Shown: piece after piece, positions 35,388-45,168 of the stretch
How the letters are laid out: every line of letters starts with the position of its first letter
Position numbering within the stretch: the first letter of the stretch is position 1
Assembly: GCA_947497755.1 (NCBI GenBank)
Contig: CANMHT010000001.1
Coordinates: 124,001-188,000, forward strand
Origin: an uncultured Polaribacter sp.
GTDB taxonomy: Bacteria > Bacteroidota > Bacteroidia > Flavobacteriales > Flavobacteriaceae
Direction of reading: 5' to 3'
DNA: 64,000 nucleotides
The notes under the pieces: model-generated
What the model was told of the DNA's origin: nothing
What the model saw: the letters and a program-made list of their open reading frames with translations, nothing else
Databases searched by the model: none
Position numbers and translations under genes: made by a program

Positions 35388-36536
35388 CTATAAACGCTCT
35401 AATTGTCTTTTAAAGTAAGCCGAATTTGGGGATTTTTGTTTTTCAGCTAACTCAATTATTTTTTTATAAGTTTCTTTAGCTGTATCAATTTTATCTAATC
35501 GACGATATAGTCTAGCTAAACTATTCAAAGCTCCAATAGAGTTAGGGTGATTTTTGGTGTTAAGAATTAGTAATTCTTCTGCTAATTTTTCTTTTTGATC
35601 TCTGTAAAGAACATCTGCTAACATCCTTAAAGTTTCATCAGTAATAACTGAGCTCACATTGTATTTTTTTGCCCTTCTAGCAAAGTATTGTTTCAAGCCT
35701 TCTAAACTTCCTTTTTTTGCGTAATCTTGATAACTATGAAATGTCGGTGCTTGAAAATCACTAAAAACTTGATTTAATCCATTATAAATAGTAATGTATG
35801 GAGTGGTCATATGTACATGATTTTCAATGAAATTGTATTTCCATCGTAAACTTTTTGGAGCTTCTTTTTTAAATAAATCAACAAATTTATTCATAGCATT
35901 GTATACAATTGTACTTTCTGCATTGGCTTCAGTTAAGGTAAAATATACAGATTTATCTATGTTTGGTAGTGTTTTAAAAAATGTAGAAAACTTGTTATGT
36001 AATTCTGAATTGAATATTTGTACAACTGGACTTGCAGCAATGTAATTGTCAAACAATTGAGGTTCAGTAACTAAATAATTTAAGGTAAATGCACCAGCTA
36101 ATGAGTGTCCAAATAGCGTTTTAGTTTTATTCGTTCTATAGTTTTTGGTAACAAATGGAATTACTTCTTCTTTGATATATTTTTTAAAATTATCCCTTTG
36201 ATTGGCTAGATCTCTTCCACGAGTTCCTCGATTATTTGGAATCGCAACAACAATACTTGCAGGCATTCTTCCAAACTCAGTTAAAGTATTGACTGCATTT
36301 ACAGTATGTGAAAAATGATTATTTCCATCTAAAACATAAATTACAGAATATTTTTTATCAGTTGTATCATAATCTCTTGGTGTATGAATTAATAAACTAC
36401 GTTCTTCTTTTAAAACTGTAGAGTGCATTTTAATTTCTTCTCCTAATGATAAAGTAATGGGAGTATTTGTTGATTTAATTTGTGCACTTACTAAAGCAAC
36501 ACTAAATAAAAAAATAAGCTGGGTAATAGTTTTCAT
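35388..36536 (-). CDS. Secreted alpha/beta-hydrolase (Fes/IroE-like esterase) with C-terminal TPR
   Basis: A 382-residue exported hydrolase. The signal peptide is MKTITQLIFLFSVALVSAQ; ATG 36536 was chosen to begin it, not an ATG 11 codons upstream. The esterase domain shows YDTTDKKYSVIYVLDGN and the nucleophile elbow GHSLAGAFTL. The last ~70 residues form helical TPR-like repeats. Relatives cleave siderophore esters or S-formylglutathione-type esters; the substrate here is unknown. The next gene upstream is another exported hydrolase with TPRs. Confidence 0.85.
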   Translation of the reverse strand: MKTITQLIFLFSVALVSAQIKSTNTPITLSLGEEIKMHSTVLKEERSLLIHTPRDYDTTDKKYSVIYVLDGNNHFSHTVNAVNTLTEFGRMPASIVVAIPNNRGTRGRDLANQRDNFKKYIKEEVIPFVTKNYRTNKTKTLFGHSLAGAFTLNYLVTEPQLFDNYIAASPVVQIFNSELHNKFSTFFKTLPNIDKSVYFTLTEANAESTIVYNAMNKFVDLFKKEAPKSLRWKYNFIENHVHMTTPYITIYNGLNQVFSDFQAPTFHSYQDYAKKGSLEGLKQYFARRAKKYNVSSVITDETLRMLADVLYRDQKEKLAEELLILNTKNHPNSIGALNSLARLYRRLDKIDTAKETYKKIIELAEKQKSPNSAYFKRQLERL

Positions 36537-36649
36537 TATGATTTTGGTTTTCGGGAGGTGAAAGTACATAAGTTATAGACTGATTTAAGAGTTTTAAGAT
36601 ATTGTTATTAGTACTTTAACAGCTTCTATTAATTTTGTGTTAAAGTAAT

Positions 36650-38230
36650 TTACTGATTACGATTTATACGGATTAAGTTTTTCTCAAATGCCTTACTGTT
36701 AGTGTGAAAATATTTTTTAGCTAATGAAACAGCTTTTTTATAAGCTTGTTTAGCTTTAGAAAATTGTTTTTGCTTTTCAAAGAACTCACCCAGACTATCC
36801 CATGCATTTGCTGACTTTGAAAATAACTTCGTATTTAATTTAAAATAATATGAGGCTTTGTTAATATCTGTTTTTATAAATTCATAAGCAACCCTATTTA
36901 GCATATCTTCAGCAAATTGGTTTTCCTTAGTCATTTTATGAATTAGGTCTTTCAATGGAGAAAAATCCATTTTTTCTTTTTGATGCATTCTAACTATTTT
37001 TTGCATATATCCGCCAGAAGGAAAAACATTAAACCCCGCACTTTTAGATAAAATTTTATGGTAATCTTCTATGCCTTTATAACCACCTTCAGCAAAGAAT
37101 TGTTTTTTACTTCTAAAACTTGGTAGAATAATTCTAGTACTTTTTGATAGGTCTTCACCTTGTACTTTTCTGTAAATATCACTTACAAGTTTATAAGGCT
37201 GTAGTGGAGCAGTGTTACTTAATACAATTATTGTTGTTCCATCATCGGCCAGAAATAAGTAATTGGTAAAGTTATTTACACTTCCACTGTGTCCATAGAA
37301 TTGAGTATGTGGAATATAGCGAAGAATTTCAATGTCATTTCGCATCCAACCATAGGCATAGCCAGATAGATTTGGTTGAAATATCTTTTTAGTAAATCGT
37401 CTTTTTAAGAGCCTGTTTTTACGCAAAGCTTGAGACCATAAGAAGATTTCATTTGCTGTTCCATGCATACCTCCAGCCGAATAAGTATTGCTTTGGTCTC
37501 TATTCTTGTTTTCTTTATACTGTTGTTTTATAAATCGATAGTTTTTTACAATTTCATTATTAAGAAACTCATTTGTGCCATAACCGATGTTTTTTAACTT
37601 TAATGGCTTAGATATATATTGTTCGATAAGTTGAGAAAATGTTTGTTTAGAAACTTTTTCTAATGCAGCTCCTAATAATACATAGCCTAAACTACTGTAT
37701 TGAAATTTAGAATTAGGAATAGAAGAGAGCCCTGTTTTATTTACTAATTGAGCATATTCTGTCGGAGTCATTTCTTTGCTAGCAAAAGAGCGCATACTTT
37801 TTATATGACTTCTTAACCCATCATAATGTGGTACTCCAGAGGTATTTGCCAATAAACGATGAATTGTGATATGTTTTCCTTTCTCGCGATTAATAAAAGG
37901 CAATATATCTGATATGGGTTGATTTAATTTCATATTTCCCATTTCAACTTGTTTTAGAACTAAGAATGCTACAAGAGGCTTAGTTAAGGAGCCTAATAAA
38001 AATTTTGAATTTAAATTTAATAACTTTTTAGTTTCCATATTAGCATAACCATAAGCTTTATGTAATATGATTTTATCGTTTTTAGCAACTAATATTACTC
38101 CGTTAAAATTAGAACGTATCCCTAAAGATTTACCATTAGTGGTGTACTGTTTAATAAAAGAATCTAATTGCTGTGCATTAATTGAAAATGTAAATAGTAT
38201 TAAAGCAGTAATGCTAAGGATTTTTTTCAT
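36650..38230 (-). CDS. Secreted serine hydrolase, class C beta-lactamase fold, with C-terminal TPR
   Basis: A 526-residue exported protein. After a signal peptide (ending FSINAQ) comes a beta-lactamase/D-Ala-D-Ala peptidase domain with the SxxK nucleophile in LLGSLTKPLVAF and a YSS motif in FQYSSLGYVLLG; HSGSVNNF supplies the third motif. TPR-like helices fill about residues 450-526. It could act on peptidoglycan, esters or peptides. Its architecture repeats that of the neighbouring esterase. Confidence 0.87.
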   Translation of the reverse strand: MKKILSITALILFTFSINAQQLDSFIKQYTTNGKSLGIRSNFNGVILVAKNDKIILHKAYGYANMETKKLLNLNSKFLLGSLTKPLVAFLVLKQVEMGNMKLNQPISDILPFINREKGKHITIHRLLANTSGVPHYDGLRSHIKSMRSFASKEMTPTEYAQLVNKTGLSSIPNSKFQYSSLGYVLLGAALEKVSKQTFSQLIEQYISKPLKLKNIGYGTNEFLNNEIVKNYRFIKQQYKENKNRDQSNTYSAGGMHGTANEIFLWSQALRKNRLLKRRFTKKIFQPNLSGYAYGWMRNDIEILRYIPHTQFYGHSGSVNNFTNYLFLADDGTTIIVLSNTAPLQPYKLVSDIYRKVQGEDLSKSTRIILPSFRSKKQFFAEGGYKGIEDYHKILSKSAGFNVFPSGGYMQKIVRMHQKEKMDFSPLKDLIHKMTKENQFAEDMLNRVAYEFIKTDINKASYYFKLNTKLFSKSANAWDSLGEFFEKQKQFSKAKQAYKKAVSLAKKYFHTNSKAFEKNLIRINRNQ

Positions 38231-38368
38231 GATAAAATTGATTATAATTTTAAAGCGAAAGTAGACAGGTTACCTTAGATTTCTTACTGCATTAAAGATG
38301 CTTTTTTACCTCATTCTTAAGTATTTTGTAATGAAAAACTCAGTAGGTGAGTGGTTTATGAAAATTTA

Positions 38369-38956
38369 TTAGAAGAAGTTAGGAATAAACTTGAAAATAG
38401 TAGTTTCTTTTTTATTTAACTTAATAACCTGTTGAAGTGTAATGAAAACATTTATAATAACAAATAGAACATATAAAATAAACTCTATAGGAAATGGACG
38501 ATACCCTTCTAATCCTGTCAAAATATAAATAATAAATTCAGTTAAAATCACAGTAAACAAAACTGTAAAGCTCCATAAAATTTGAAAACTAATAATTTTA
38601 CCTGCTGTAGGTCTTAAGTCTTCTTTGTGCTTATTTTTTTTCCATAAAATAAATGGGGCAAGAATATTAATCAGTGGAATTAAACTACAAATTATTGAAA
38701 TTAAAGATATTTTTTTAAGAAAAGTAAAGTCAATATTCTTATTTGTTTTTTTCTCTTTTTTATTAATAATAGAAAGATCAATTTCTAAACAATCGGCTAA
38801 AGTTTTTAGTGTATAAGGTCTAGGGGTTACATTGCCTCTTTCTATTCTTTGAATGGTGCTTAAAGAAATACTAGAAGCTTCAGCTAGTGCTTCTTGAGAC
38901 CAGCCTTTTTGTTTTCGTGTTTCACTTATTTTATTTCCTATTATATCTGCATTCAT
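38369..38956 (-). CDS. XRE-family regulator fused to membrane helices (DUF4870-like)
   Basis: A 195-residue protein with an N-terminal XRE helix-turn-helix (IGNKISETRKQKGWSQEALAEASSISLSTIQRIERG) and, from about residue 85, three or four transmembrane helices resembling DUF4870 (IPLINILAPFILWKKNKHKEDLRPTAGKIISFQ). It is a membrane-tethered DNA-binding protein. ATG 38956 is preferred since it starts the HTH closely. Signal and targets are unknown. Confidence 0.82.
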   Translation of the reverse strand: MNADIIGNKISETRKQKGWSQEALAEASSISLSTIQRIERGNVTPRPYTLKTLADCLEIDLSIINKKEKKTNKNIDFTFLKKISLISIICSLIPLINILAPFILWKKNKHKEDLRPTAGKIISFQILWSFTVLFTVILTEFIIYILTGLEGYRPFPIEFILYVLFVIINVFITLQQVIKLNKKETTIFKFIPNFF

Positions 38957-39078
38957 ATGATAGCAAAAATACAATTATTCGAGAATAAGGACTATTGGTT
39001 TTTAACTATTGTTTTTTTAAAAAAATGTAATCAGTATTTAAAACATATAATTTAATAACAAACAGAATTATTAATATG

Positions 39079-40176
39079 TTAAAAAAGTGTCAGTATAAAA
39101 CCTAAAAAAGAAGCTCCTAATACAATAAATGCCGAATTCAATTTTTTAAATCCGAATACAATAATTAAACTAACAATAGCAATTGTTGTAGTACGCCAAT
39201 CTACTAAAGTGTCTTTTCCCATTTCAACACAAACGGCAATAATTACGGCAACTGCACCAATATTTACAGCATCTAAAAAAGCAGCAATACTTTTTGATTT
39301 TCGCAGTTTTGGCATAATAGGATTTAAGATCGCAACAAATACAAATGAAGGTAAGAAAATTCCAATTGTTGCAGCCAAAGCACCCCAAAATCCATTGAGT
39401 TGCCAACCAATAAATGTAGCAGTAGATAAAACGGGACCAGGTGTAAATTGCCCAACAGCAACGGCATCAATGAGTTCTTGTCTGGTTAACAATCCTGTTG
39501 CAACCAATTCGGCATCTAAAAAAGCAAAAAGAACATATCCACTACCATAAAGTAAAGCACCTACTTTACAAAAAATTAAAAAGGTTTTTAAACTGCTTAG
39601 ATTAATTAATAAAAAAGGAGCGATACCTAAAGATGAGGTAGGCTTTTTAACTAAAAATAAAGCAAGCCCTAATAAACCACAACTAAACAGTGCTAAAATT
39701 TCATGAAAACCAAAAAGACAAGCTATTAAAGTAATACTTCCTAAAATACCTAAAGTTGTGGTTTTTAGAGCTTTTTTTCCTAACCTGTAAACTGCTGATA
39801 GGATTATGGCAATAACAGCTGGTTTTATTCCATAAATAAAAGGTTCAACTTCTGGTAATTGACCATATTCTGCATACATCCAAGCAAAAAGCATCGTAAT
39901 AACCACTGCAGGGAAAATAAAAGAAATCCCAGCTACAAACATCCCTTTTATACCACCTCTTTCATGACCACAATGCATAGTCATTTCTGTAGAATTTGGA
40001 CCAGGAATTAAATTAGTTGCTCCAATTAAATCTAAAAAGTGTTGTGAAGTAATCCACTTTCTTTTTTTTACAATTTCGTCGTCCATCATGGCAATATGTG
40101 CAGCTGGACCACCAAAAGCAATACTTCCTAGTTTAAAAAAGACACTGGCTATTTCTTTTAGATGATTTTGTTTCAT
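39079..40176 (-). CDS. chrA: Chromate transporter family protein (ChrA, two-domain)
   Basis: A 365-residue polytopic membrane protein with the duplicated CHR domain. The first copy has FKLGSIAFGGPAAHIAMM and GATNLIPGPNSTEM; the second has VGALLYGSGYVLFAF and VAVGQFTPGPVLST. ChrA exports chromate, though many members may carry other anions. It lies 9 bases downstream of the M1 peptidase gene and may be cotranscribed with it, with no obvious metabolic link. Confidence 0.92.
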   Translation of the reverse strand: MKQNHLKEIASVFFKLGSIAFGGPAAHIAMMDDEIVKKRKWITSQHFLDLIGATNLIPGPNSTEMTMHCGHERGGIKGMFVAGISFIFPAVVITMLFAWMYAEYGQLPEVEPFIYGIKPAVIAIILSAVYRLGKKALKTTTLGILGSITLIACLFGFHEILALFSCGLLGLALFLVKKPTSSLGIAPFLLINLSSLKTFLIFCKVGALLYGSGYVLFAFLDAELVATGLLTRQELIDAVAVGQFTPGPVLSTATFIGWQLNGFWGALAATIGIFLPSFVFVAILNPIMPKLRKSKSIAAFLDAVNIGAVAVIIAVCVEMGKDTLVDWRTTTIAIVSLIIVFGFKKLNSAFIVLGASFLGFILTLF

Positions 40177-40185
40177 GCAAAATAA

Positions 40186-41817
40186 TTACAATTTTTTACT
40201 AGTCACATAATAATTACGATCAACAGTAATTTTTAAATCATTTTGTGGTAATGCCATTACTTTCCATTTTGTTGTTGGTTGTAACGATTGTTGTATGCCT
40301 TCTAAACTAATTTTTAAAGGCATATTAAAATCAGAAACTACATTGTTCCAACGATATTTTAATTGCCAATTTTCAATAGTATATTCAAAAACAGGAATAC
40401 GAACGTCTCTTAAATATTGATCAAAAATACTGGTTAAATCTAAACCACTTTCCTTAATCATATAATCTTCAATTTCTTGAGTGGTAACTGTTTTATGATA
40501 AAAAGTTTTATTCAATCCTCGTAAAATATTACGCCATTTTTCATCATTATTTAATAAGGTTCTAATAGTATGTAACATGTTAGCTCCTTTGTAATACATA
40601 TCTCCAGAACCAGATGCATTTACATTGTAGGGAGCAATGATTGGCTTATCATTTCTTATATTTCCTCTTGTTCCAATTACATAATCTGAAGCCACTTTTT
40701 TGCCATAGTAATAATCTAAAAATAGATTTTCAGAATAGGCTGTGAAACTTTCATGAATCCACATATCTGCCATGTCTTTATAAGTAATGTTATTGGCAAA
40801 CCACTCATGTCCAGCTTCATGAATTATAATAAAATCGAATTTTAAACCATGTCCAGTTCCAGATAAATCTCTTCCTAGATATCCTTTTTTGTATTGATTT
40901 CCGTAAGTAACAGAGCTTTGATGTTCCATACCTAAATAAGGTACTTCTACCAATTTAAAACCATCTTCATAAAAAGGATATTTCCCAAACCAGTGCTCAA
41001 AAGCTTTCATCATTTTTGGAGTATCCTTAAAGTGTTCTTTCGCTTTTTCTAAATTGTACTTTAATACATAGTAATCTAAATCTAAGGGGCCATCTTCACC
41101 AGCAAATTTTTCAGAAAAATGAGTATAATCACCAATATTCACATTGATTCCGTAGTTATTAATAGGATTTTTAACCGTCCAATGATAAGTTGTGGTATTG
41201 TCACTGTGTTTTTCTGTGTTTTTTAATTTTCCGTTAGAAATATTCATCAAGTTAGAAGGTACACGTACACTGATATCCATATTTTCTACTTCATCATACA
41301 TATGGTCTTTGTTGGGCCACCAAACACTAGCTCCTAAACCTTGACATGAGGTAGCAATAAAATGATTCCCATTTTTATCTTTTTTCCAAGAAAAACCACC
41401 ATCCCAAGGAGCTCTAACTGCTTCTTTAGGTTTCCCCTCATAATAGACAACAATAGCATTCACTTCTCCAACTTTTTGAGGTGCAGTTAAATGAACAAAA
41501 TGTGCATTGATATCAGAAACAACTTTTAATTCTTGATCATTTTGTGTGACTTTAGTAATTTTTAAAGGCTGTTGTAAGTCAATTTGTAAAACATTATGAG
41601 GCTTTAAAACAGTATATTTTACCGTATTTTTTCCTTTGATAGTTTTGTTTTCTGGAAATACTTGAATATCTAGATGATAATATTTTAAATCCCACCAAAT
41701 ACGTTCTTTCGTGATAGAACCACGCAAAGTATCTTGACGTGTAAAATTATGTTTTTGTGCATTTACAGTTATTGCTAAAAAAAGAAAAGCAATAGCAATT
41801 AAAAGTTTTTGTCTCAT
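40186..41817 (-). CDS. Exported M1 family metallopeptidase
   Basis: A 543-residue zinc aminopeptidase. The signal peptide is MRQKLLIAIAFLFLAITVNAQ; ATG 41817 begins it. The zinc site is HEAGH with the third ligand glutamate in WIHESF 18 residues later, and the substrate-binding motif reads LGMEHQSSV (His where M1 enzymes usually have Asn). It is shorter than full ERAP-type M1 enzymes, lacking the large C-terminal helical domain, like other Bacteroidota M1 proteins. It degrades peptides in the periplasm. Confidence 0.92.
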   Translation of the reverse strand: MRQKLLIAIAFLFLAITVNAQKHNFTRQDTLRGSITKERIWWDLKYYHLDIQVFPENKTIKGKNTVKYTVLKPHNVLQIDLQQPLKITKVTQNDQELKVVSDINAHFVHLTAPQKVGEVNAIVVYYEGKPKEAVRAPWDGGFSWKKDKNGNHFIATSCQGLGASVWWPNKDHMYDEVENMDISVRVPSNLMNISNGKLKNTEKHSDNTTTYHWTVKNPINNYGINVNIGDYTHFSEKFAGEDGPLDLDYYVLKYNLEKAKEHFKDTPKMMKAFEHWFGKYPFYEDGFKLVEVPYLGMEHQSSVTYGNQYKKGYLGRDLSGTGHGLKFDFIIIHEAGHEWFANNITYKDMADMWIHESFTAYSENLFLDYYYGKKVASDYVIGTRGNIRNDKPIIAPYNVNASGSGDMYYKGANMLHTIRTLLNNDEKWRNILRGLNKTFYHKTVTTQEIEDYMIKESGLDLTSIFDQYLRDVRIPVFEYTIENWQLKYRWNNVVSDFNMPLKISLEGIQQSLQPTTKWKVMALPQNDLKITVDRNYYVTSKKL

Positions 41818-41842
41818 GAGTGAAAATAAATAATGGTGAAAG

Positions 41843-42736
41843 TTATGGTTTTTTAAAAAGGGCATCAAATGCTTTGTCTAAATTTTTATACAAAAACTGA
41901 AATTCTTTAGATAATACTTTTTTTGATGAAATTCTACTTCCTGTGGTTAATATAATTGCCATTTCTCCAAAAAGTAATTGCAAAAGCCATTTAGGTATAC
42001 CCACAGGAATAAAAATCTTTTTTGTTTTTTTAGCCAATTGTTTAGAGAATTGATAATTTGTTATTTCTTCTGGGACAACAGCATTATATATACCGGTAAA
42101 AGTTGTGTCTTCAATAGCATTTATAAAAAGATTGGTCAAATCTTCTATATGAATCCAAGGTAAATAATGATTGCCATTGGCAATTGGTGTAATGGCAATT
42201 GGTGTATTCATTTTTGTGAGTGCGCCACCTTGATTACTTAAGACAATTCCAATCCTAAAAATAGTAGTAGGAATATTTTCTTTTTCAAATTGTAGTGATG
42301 AAGCTTCCCATTGCTTACAAACATCGCCTAAAAAATCATTTGCAGCTTTATCTGTTTCAGAAAAAATCTTTTCAGAAGTAATGGCACCATAGTACCCAAT
42401 GGCAGAAGCAGCAATAAAACCACGAAGTGAAACTTGATGTTGTTTAATAGTTGCTAACAAAAAAGCAGTGGTTTTTGTTCTGCTATCAATTATTTGTTGT
42501 TTTCTATCGGCCGTCCATCGTTTATCAGCAATACCAGCACCCGCTATATGAATAATATAATCTATATCTAAAATAGCAGCTAAGTCAATTTCTTTTTTGG
42601 CAACATTCCAGTAAAATTCATTTTCTTTTTTAGGATTTCTTGTCAAAACATTAACAACATGTCCTTTCTGAATCAACTTTTTTTGAAGAAGTTGTCCAAC
42701 CAAACCTGTTCCACCTGTTATTAGAATTGTAGCCAT
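41843..42736 (-). CDS. TIGR01777-type epimerase (SDR)
   Basis: A 297-residue extended SDR protein of the SulA/YfcH group. The NAD(P)-binding motif is ITGGTGLVGQLLQKKL, the mid-block IIHIAGAGIADKRWT is diagnostic, and the C-terminal DUF1731 ends LLFGEMAIILTTGSRISSKKVL. Substrate is not known for the family. It precedes the M1 peptidase gene by 25 bases. Confidence 0.92.
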   Translation of the reverse strand: MATILITGGTGLVGQLLQKKLIQKGHVVNVLTRNPKKENEFYWNVAKKEIDLAAILDIDYIIHIAGAGIADKRWTADRKQQIIDSRTKTTAFLLATIKQHQVSLRGFIAASAIGYYGAITSEKIFSETDKAANDFLGDVCKQWEASSLQFEKENIPTTIFRIGIVLSNQGGALTKMNTPIAITPIANGNHYLPWIHIEDLTNLFINAIEDTTFTGIYNAVVPEEITNYQFSKQLAKKTKKIFIPVGIPKWLLQLLFGEMAIILTTGSRISSKKVLSKEFQFLYKNLDKAFDALFKKP

Positions 42737-42845
42737 AATTCAAAAATAAGGAAACTTTAAAAGACTATTTATTTTCCTAGAAATTTTATGAGAAGTAATA
42801 GTGGATTTAAGAATACTTTAACAATCAAAAATTAGCGTCTAGACT

Positions 42846-42853
42846 TATATTTG
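42846..42853 (+). promoter_or_regulatory. -7 promoter element before the TonB receptor gene
   Basis: TATATTTG is a perfect -7 box 39 bases upstream of the ATG at 42893. No -33 TTG is present at normal spacing, which suggests regulated expression. Confidence 0.4.
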
Positions 42854-42892
42854 TTAGCCATAAAATGTAATGAATCTAAAGAATAAGATAAG

Positions 42893-45127
42893 ATGACTTT
42901 TAAGTTAAAAAGCATATTTTTTATGCTTACAATTTTTGCTGCAGTGCAAACTTTTGCACAAACAGTAAAAGGACGTGTAATTAATGTAGATAAGAAGCCT
43001 TTAGAAAATGTGTATATCTACAATGCCACTTCAAATAGCCATACACATACTAAAGTAAATGGAGGGTTTTTGTTAGAAAATTGTAAGATAGGAGACTTAA
43101 TTGAAGTCGGAATTTTAGGCTATGAAAAAGAACGATTTACGTTGACTCAAAAACAATTGAATAATGAAATTACTTTAGTGCTAAAAGCCAAGGTATTTTT
43201 GTTAGATGAACTTGTATTAACAAATGATATTGATCCAATAGAAACTGTTGTGAAATTAGATTTGGCTAAAAATCCTGTTAATTCTTCTCAAGATGTTTTA
43301 AGAAGAGTTCCTGGTTTATTTATTGGTCAGCATGCCGGTGGAGGTAAAGCAGAACAAATATTTTTAAGAGGTTTTGATATTGATCATGGTACAGATTTAA
43401 GTATTTCTGTTGATGGAATGCCAGTAAATATGGTTTCTCATGCTCATGGTCAAGGGTATAGTGATTTACATTTTTTAATTCCAGAAACAATTGAAAAAAT
43501 CAATTTTGGTAAAGGCCCTTATTATGCAAATCATGGAGATTTTAATACCGCAGGTTATGTAGATTTTAAAACAAAATCAACCTTAAAAGAAAGCCAGATT
43601 AACTTAGGAATAGGACAGTTTAATACATTTAGAACTTTAGGAATGTTTAATGTATTAGACAAACAGAGCAACGAAAATATGTATGCTGTTATAGAGTATT
43701 TAGCAACTGATGGTTTTGTAGAATCTCCACAAAATTTTACTAGAATGAATGTGTTTGCTAAATACAATACCTTTTTAAAAGACAATAGTAAGTTAACACT
43801 ATTGGCTTCTCATTTTACAAGTAAATGGGACGCATCGGGGCAAATTCCACAAAGAGAAGTAGATAATGGAAACATAACTAGGTTTGGAGCTATTGATGAT
43901 ACAGAAGGAGGACAAACTTCTAGGTCTAATATAAACATCCAATACAATAAGGAATTGGAGAATGATATTACATTTCAAACCAATGTTTTTTATACCAAAT
44001 ATGCATTTAAGCTATTTTCTAACTTTACTTTCTTTTTAGAAGATCCAATTAATGGAGATCAGATTATGCAACAAGAAAATAGAGATATTTTTGGATTTAA
44101 TTCTCAATTTGTAAAGAATACAGCTATTTCTGATGTTGATGTGAGAATTATTGCAGGAACTGGATTGAGAAATGATATGATTAATAATGTTGAATTGTCT
44201 CATACTTTAAATAGAAAACAGACTTTACGTAATATTCAGTTGGGAGATGTTAATCAAACTAATTATTATGCATTTTTAAATACAGAATTTGAATTTGGTA
44301 AAGTAACGGTTGCACCTGCATTGCGTTTAGATTATATGAAATTTTCATACAATGATGCATTGTTGGCGAATTATAAAACGCAGGCAACATCAAAAACTAT
44401 TGTAAATCCAAAATTGAACATCACTTATAGTCCAAATAAAAATGTACAATGGTTTTTAAAATCAGGTATTGGATACCATTCCAATGATACGAGAGTAGTT
44501 GTAAAACAAACAAATAAAACGATGCCAAGAGCTTATGGAGTGGATTTAGGAAATAGTTGGAAACCAACTTCTAAATTGATTTTAAATTCTACTTTTTGGT
44601 ATTTGTTTTCAGAAGAAGAGTTTGTTTATGTTGGTGATGCCGGAATAGTTGAGCCGTCTGGAAAATCTGAGCGTTATGGATTTGACTTAGGAGTAAGATA
44701 CCAATTTAGTAAGTCCTTATATTTTAATACAGACGCTACATTTACTAAAGCAAGAAGTACTGAAGAACCGTCTGGACAAGATTATATTCCTCTTGCTCCA
44801 AAAGTAACACTAACTGGAGGATTGTCTTTAAATGATTATCATAATTTTTCTGGAGGGATTCACTATAAATATATTGGAGACAGAGCTGCAAATGAAGATA
44901 ACTCTATCGTAGCAAAAGGATATTTTGTAACAGATGCTAACTTAAATTATAAGTTAAACAATGTTACTTTAGGAATTTCAGTAGAAAACTTATTTGATGT
45001 TGCTTGGAATGAAACTCAATTTGCTACTGAATCTCGACTTAAAAATGAAGTAAATTCGGTAGAGGAAATTCACTTTACACCAGGAACTCCATTTTCAGCA
45101 AAATTATCTATTAGTTATGCTTTCTAA
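42893..45127 (+). CDS. TonB-dependent outer-membrane receptor
   Basis: A 744-residue receptor. It has a signal peptide (ending VQTFAQ), a carboxypeptidase-like domain (TVKGRVINVDKKPLENVYIYNAT), a plug (DVLRRVPGLFIGQHAGGGKAEQIFLRGFDIDHGTDLSISVDG in layout) and a barrel ending in SYAF, the aromatic C-terminus expected for BAM-inserted barrels. The plug contains several His residues (MVSHAHGQGYSDLHFL), as seen in metal or metallophore receptors, but the ligand is not determined. It stands alone. Confidence 0.9.
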   Translation: MTFKLKSIFFMLTIFAAVQTFAQTVKGRVINVDKKPLENVYIYNATSNSHTHTKVNGGFLLENCKIGDLIEVGILGYEKERFTLTQKQLNNEITLVLKAKVFLLDELVLTNDIDPIETVVKLDLAKNPVNSSQDVLRRVPGLFIGQHAGGGKAEQIFLRGFDIDHGTDLSISVDGMPVNMVSHAHGQGYSDLHFLIPETIEKINFGKGPYYANHGDFNTAGYVDFKTKSTLKESQINLGIGQFNTFRTLGMFNVLDKQSNENMYAVIEYLATDGFVESPQNFTRMNVFAKYNTFLKDNSKLTLLASHFTSKWDASGQIPQREVDNGNITRFGAIDDTEGGQTSRSNINIQYNKELENDITFQTNVFYTKYAFKLFSNFTFFLEDPINGDQIMQQENRDIFGFNSQFVKNTAISDVDVRIIAGTGLRNDMINNVELSHTLNRKQTLRNIQLGDVNQTNYYAFLNTEFEFGKVTVAPALRLDYMKFSYNDALLANYKTQATSKTIVNPKLNITYSPNKNVQWFLKSGIGYHSNDTRVVVKQTNKTMPRAYGVDLGNSWKPTSKLILNSTFWYLFSEEEFVYVGDAGIVEPSGKSERYGFDLGVRYQFSKSLYFNTDATFTKARSTEEPSGQDYIPLAPKVTLTGGLSLNDYHNFSGGIHYKYIGDRAANEDNSIVAKGYFVTDANLNYKLNNVTLGISVENLFDVAWNETQFATESRLKNEVNSVEEIHFTPGTPFSAKLSISYAF

Positions 45128-45168
45128 TTGATAGTAAAACAAAATTTTATAGAGAACAGCTATTAAGA

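Noticed and set aside
39209..39550. A 113-residue plus-strand open frame inside chrA
   Set aside because: It is antisense to a well-supported transporter gene and reads as low-complexity Thr/Ala sequence.
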